A stretch of DNA of 5,591 nucleotides from positions 9,141-14,731 of the forward strand of contig JAGTQJ010000027.1 in the NCBI GenBank assembly GCA_018396515.1, written 5' to 3'. The first letter of the stretch is position 1. Each line of letters begins with the position of its first letter. Made by a program: the position numbers and the translations under genes. The notes below the pieces were generated by a model. The model saw only the letters and a list, made by a program, of their open reading frames with translations, ran no database searches and had not been told where the DNA came from. This stretch comes from Candidatus Bathyarchaeota archaeon. GTDB taxonomy: Archaea; Thermoproteota; Bathyarchaeia; TCS64. Positions 5,419 to 5,591 of the stretch are shown piece after piece.

Positions 5419-5591
5419 ATGCCCTCAGTCTTCGGGCTGCTCCATCCTCTAATAAGGGAAGCCCTAGGAGAGTTGGGAATATCTGAGCCCACACCCCCTC
5501 AGGAGAGGGCTATAGGCCCGATCCTAAGGGGGGAGAACATCCTTCTCGTAGCACCAACAGCCAGTGGTAAGACCGAGGCAGCCCTCCTCCC
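5419..5591 (+). CDS. Lhr-like superfamily 2 helicase, N-terminal part
   Basis: The first 57 codons of a DNA/RNA helicase are present and the gene continues past the window. FGLLHPLIREAL (5-16) followed by GISEPTPPQERAI (20-32) is the Q-motif region, with Gln28, and LVAPTASGKTEAALL (43-57) is motif I, the Walker A site that binds ATP (Lys51, Thr52). The LHP-L, PTPPQ and APT-SGKTEAA pattern matches the large Lhr family, 3'-5' translocating helicases of roughly 850-1500 residues linked to DNA repair and recombination; Hel308/Ski2-type proteins are the nearest alternative. The ATG at 5419 is chosen because it leaves the typical short lead before the LHP motif. The gene is divergent from the operon, 117 bases away, and there is no sign of a functional link between them. 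Confidence 0.85.
   Translation, partial: MPSVFGLLHPLIREALGELGISEPTPPQERAIGPILRGENILLVAPTASGKTEAALL

Noticed and set aside
5171..5452. 93-codon plus-strand frame overlapping the divergent promoter
   Set aside because: It overlaps the start of the PLP enzyme and of the helicase in a different frame, runs through both promoters, and encodes no recognisable sequence.

Overview
The window looks like a piece of a thermophilic archaeal chromosome, probably from the TACK side. Arginine is coded mostly by AGG, isoleucine often by ATA, and reading frames are tightly packed. TATA-like boxes stand in for bacterial -35/-10 promoters, and the right edge begins an Lhr-type helicase of the archaeal kind. 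The lineage cannot be fixed further from 5.6 kb, and no mobile element, CRISPR array, rRNA or complete tRNA was seen.

Left part (1-1254). The window opens inside the last 45 codons of an unrecognised plus-strand gene (stop at 137-139). An AT-rich gap of about 280 bases follows, then a plus-strand gene (422-1222) for a 266-residue, soluble, helix-rich protein that I do not recognise.

Central part (1255-5301). Three minus-strand genes form a compact operon, converging on the unknown gene with only 32 bases between the two stops. In transcription order they are: a fold-type II PLP enzyme of the threonine synthase-like group; a PP-loop ATP pyrophosphatase with a QueC-like cysteine cluster that resembles MurL, the carboxylate-activating glutamate epimerase; and a D-Ala-D-Ala-ligase-type ATP-grasp enzyme fused to a C-terminal GNAT acetyltransferase. 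Genes one and two share an ATGA stop/start, and gene three begins inside the end of gene two. Together these activities (amino-acid synthesis or modification, ATP-dependent carboxylate activation or epimerisation, carboxylate-amine ligation, N-acetylation) suggest a dedicated pathway for an unusual amino acid, D-amino acid or small peptide. An archaeon of this type would not be expected to make peptidoglycan, so the product is unknown and this is the most interesting part of the window.

The ATP-grasp gene has an anomaly. Its conserved N-terminal domain lies upstream of the first ATG/GTG/TTG in frame. The best start is an ATC at 2949 placed 7 bases after a perfect GGAGGTG; a frameshift or a sequence error are the alternatives.

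Right edge (5302-5591). A 117-base divergent promoter region separates the operon from the first 57 codons of an Lhr-like superfamily 2 helicase on the plus strand, which looks leaderless and runs off the window.
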